Notes under the pieces: generated by a model | The model's input: the letters and a program-made list of their open reading frames with translations, nothing else | Told to the model about the DNA's origin: nothing | Databases searched by the model: none | Part shown: positions 4,398 to 5,776 of the stretch, one piece after another | How the letters are laid out: every line of letters begins with the position of its first letter | Numbering within the stretch: position 1 is the stretch's first letter | Position numbers and translations under genes: made by a program | NCBI GenBank assembly: GCA_030146045.1 | Contig: JASLDG010000034.1 | Span: 1 to 5,776, forward strand | Origin: Candidatus Saccharimonadales bacterium | GTDB lineage: Bacteria > Patescibacteriota > Saccharimonadia > Saccharimonadales > Saccharimonadaceae | Length of the DNA: 5,776 nucleotides | Direction: 5' to 3'

Positions 4398-4425
4398 AGT
4401 ATAGCACTCAGCGCAAAAACTGCAA
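4398..4425 (-). promoter_or_regulatory. Promoter of the 196-aa hypothetical gene
   Basis: On the minus strand there is -35 TTGCAG (4425-4420), a 16-nt spacer and -10 TATACT (4403-4398). Transcription would start near 4391, giving a leader of about 20 nt that contains the AAGGGAG ribosome binding site. Unlike its neighbours, this gene therefore has a conventional leader. Confidence 0.65.
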
Positions 4426-4430
4426 GTATG

Positions 4431-5105
4431 CTAGTTTTTAATCTCGATGCCGCCCATCACGACGTCACCAGTGACAATCAGTAACGGCGCATTCTTCACG
4501 CGGTCCTGGTCTGTTTTGTCATCAACGCCACCCAAAATGGCATTTGTTTCGTTCCGAACCGTAATGTCACGTGGCACAATAATTTCGAGTCCGCCCATAA
4601 TAACCGTCGCTGAAATAACCGCCTGCTCCTTAATGTGAACCTTGCGAAGATCAAGCTTATTGCCGCCCATCACGACAGTCGTTGAAGTACCAAGATAGTT
4701 ATCTGACGTATAGCGCTTATCGCTCCCGCCCAAAATAGCCACAACCTCATCACGATCTTTCTTACTGACTTCGTACTGGCGGCGACGATTCGATTCAAAC
4801 GCAATTGAGAGACCCACAACCACAATAATCATTGGCCAGAATACCTGCCATGGGTTTACCGTAATGATATCGAGGTTTTTTAGCTGATACAGTACGCCAA
4901 AGGCAGCCACCAGAAGCGCCCAAAGATAACTCTTCATATCATTAATAAATATCAGAATCGCGCCAACAATGACGAGGAGTGGCCACCAGGTACCCCACAA
5001 CTCTCCGACGTTGGCGTTAAATACATTCAGATTGCCCGCTAGGAGGCCAAGACCAACAAGCGCGATAATGATTCCGGTTGCGATTCGTGTATAGGATGCT
5101 TTCAT
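4431..5105 (-). CDS. LiaF-like membrane protein with C-terminal toastrack domain
   Basis: The 224-aa product has four predicted membrane segments (about 7-28, 40-54, 60-75, 89-104), then a basic linker (NRRRQYEVSKKDRDE) and a C-terminal soluble domain. The membrane part shows the doubled W-P pattern of the LiaI/LiaF-like TM region (GTWWPLLVIVGAILIF; QVFWPMIIVVVGLSIAF). The C-terminal part repeats hydrophobic-GG units: AILGG (123-127), VVMGG (144-148), VIMGG (168-172), AILGG (189-193) and VVMGG (215-219), typical of the beta-rich LiaF C-terminal/toastrack fold. In Firmicutes LiaF restrains the LiaSR envelope-stress system; no histidine kinase or response regulator is visible here, so the role is probably envelope-related but unproven. 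The ATG is 6 nt after the predicted -10 and lacks an SD. The gene lies 22 nt after the CapA-like gene. Confidence 0.85.
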   Translation of the reverse strand: MKASYTRIATGIIIALVGLGLLAGNLNVFNANVGELWGTWWPLLVIVGAILIFINDMKSYLWALLVAAFGVLYQLKNLDIITVNPWQVFWPMIIVVVGLSIAFESNRRRQYEVSKKDRDEVVAILGGSDKRYTSDNYLGTSTTVVMGGNKLDLRKVHIKEQAVISATVIMGGLEIIVPRDITVRNETNAILGGVDDKTDQDRVKNAPLLIVTGDVVMGGIEIKN

Positions 5106-5111
5106 AGTTGT

Positions 5112-5120
5112 ATACTATCA
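5112..5120 (-). promoter_or_regulatory. Extended -10 promoter of the LiaF-like gene
   Basis: On the minus strand TGATAGTAT (5120-5112) fits an extended -10 (TG-n-TAGTAT). The -35 region is poor (CAGCCT at 17 nt). Only 6 nt separate it from the ATG, so transcription should start at or next to the start codon, giving a leaderless mRNA. It begins just beyond the stop codon of the CapA-like gene. Confidence 0.55.
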
Positions 5121-5127
5121 CAATTTA

Positions 5128-5776
5128 TTACTGCAGGCTGCTATATGGCGATTGCAACTGGCTCATCGTGCGCGACCATTGAAGACGATCAAGAATACTT
5201 GCTGTCTGTTGTTCGGTCGCTGGTTTGGTAATTTTTCCGCCATCATCGGTACCAATGACGCCAAATTGCATTGTAAATGGTAATTTAGCGAGCTTTGCTG
5301 CACGAATAGTTTCGAGGCAGGTGTCGTGATACCCACTACAGTGGTCAGCGATCGCCAGCCAACGCGCGAGTTGCTTATTTTCTACACCCTTAATCGTCAA
5401 CGTGAGTCGAATCGCCGCCGAACGCGTCACTTCGACTGACTTTTGCTGATCAAACATAAAATTACCCATCGAGTAGACAATCAGATGCCCTTTATAACTT
5501 TCGGTCGTCTGAACCCAGTGCGGATGGTCACCCAGTACGGCATCAGCACCAGCATCGATCATCGAACGATAGAGCTTTGTCTTGAGTTCATCGGGCGCAG
5601 CTTTATATTCTTCGCCCATATGTGGAAATGCGAGAACAGGCATATACTCGCTATATACTTTCATCTGAGCAATCGCCGCTTCACCAGGGATGCGAAATAC
5701 TCCATGGTACCCACACATCGCGACTGGAAAAGCACCCGGACGAGTCCTTTGATTATCGAGAGCCACCGTCGCAGGC
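5128..5776 (-). CDS. CapA-family (PGA_cap) phosphoesterase-like protein, 5' end cut by window
   Basis: The frame is open to the right edge, so only the last 215 residues are seen; the GTG at 5766 is not convincing as a start because the frame continues upstream. The segment GADAVLGDHPHWVQTTESYKGHLIVYSMGNFMFDQ (in pieces, about 5450-5560) is the hallmark C-terminal core of the CapA / poly-gamma-glutamate synthesis family: the DHPH residues belong to the metal-binding site of the metallophosphatase-like fold, and S-x-GNF-x-FD is conserved. LAFPHMGEEY (about 5605-5640) fits the earlier family motif usually written as HWG.E. Family members are membrane-anchored or exported and linked to capsule or wall polymers, but many CapA-like proteins have no proven function. 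N-terminal export signals would be outside the window. The LiaF-like envelope gene follows after 22 nt. Confidence 0.88.
   Translation of the reverse strand, partial: PATVALDNQRTRPGAFPVAMCGYHGVFRIPGEAAIAQMKVYSEYMPVLAFPHMGEEYKAAPDELKTKLYRSMIDAGADAVLGDHPHWVQTTESYKGHLIVYSMGNFMFDQQKSVEVTRSAAIRLTLTIKGVENKQLARWLAIADHCSGYHDTCLETIRAAKLAKLPFTMQFGVIGTDDGGKITKPATEQQTASILDRLQWSRTMSQLQSPYSSLQ

Noticed and set aside
4372..4407. GTG start at 4407 for the 196-aa protein
   Set aside because: It falls in the predicted -10 box; the ATG at 4371 has AAGGGAG at 8 nt.
4402..4410. Second CIRCE site (TAGCACTC)
   Set aside because: Only one half-site; no matching second arm at the 9-nt spacing.
4415..4439. Bidirectional terminator after the LiaF-like gene
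   Set aside because: AAAAACT / AGTTTTT arms exist but are A/T-only apart from one pair, overlap the stop codon, and coincide with the -35 of the next promoter; too weak to call.

Overview
The window looks like a chromosomal piece of a Patescibacteria (CPR) bacterium, most likely Saccharibacteria-like. That is inference from gene content (trigger factor, a divergent HisRS, a LiaF-like envelope protein, a CapA-like phosphoesterase) and compact single-strand organisation; no rRNA is present to confirm it. Every gene I can support is on the minus strand, so transcription runs from right to left. The standard code fits: no in-frame TGA interrupts about 1,500 codons of long genes, and stops are mostly TAG or TAA.

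Layout in transcription order: (1) 5776-5128, a CapA-family protein, 5' end outside the window. (2) 5105-4431, a four-TM LiaF-like 'toastrack' protein. (3) 4371-3781, an unrecognised soluble 196-aa protein. (4) 3780-3580, a regulatory leader for hisS: a strong extended -10 promoter, a 14-codon histidine-rich leader ORF (4 His), a 14-bp antiterminator whose 5' arm contains the leader stop codon, and a competing intrinsic terminator. This is the layout of a classic ribosome-mediated histidine attenuator, but placed on a histidyl-tRNA synthetase gene. (5) 3579-2239, hisS. (6) 2173-896, tig (trigger factor). (7) 833-79, a conspicuously G+C-rich transcription unit with its own consensus promoter and terminator, encoding four very short proteins: three single-TM microproteins (44, 40 and 43-58 aa) and a basic 86-aa protein. 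Its predicted mRNA ends carry a 13-nt perfect inverted repeat, so the 5' and 3' ends could pair. (8) 62-1, a perfect CIRCE operator overlapping a sigma70-type promoter that fires left out of the window, presumably to a heat-shock gene.

A second theme is start-site architecture. Promoters for the CIRCE-linked gene, tig, hisS, the His leader ORF and the LiaF-like gene all put the -10 box only 6-9 nt before an ATG, implying leaderless or nearly leaderless mRNAs. The 196-aa gene and the G+C-rich cassette instead have Shine-Dalgarno sequences.

The strongest results are the His attenuator in front of hisS and the undescribed microprotein operon with complementary mRNA ends. Both were read by eye; no search or folding program was run.
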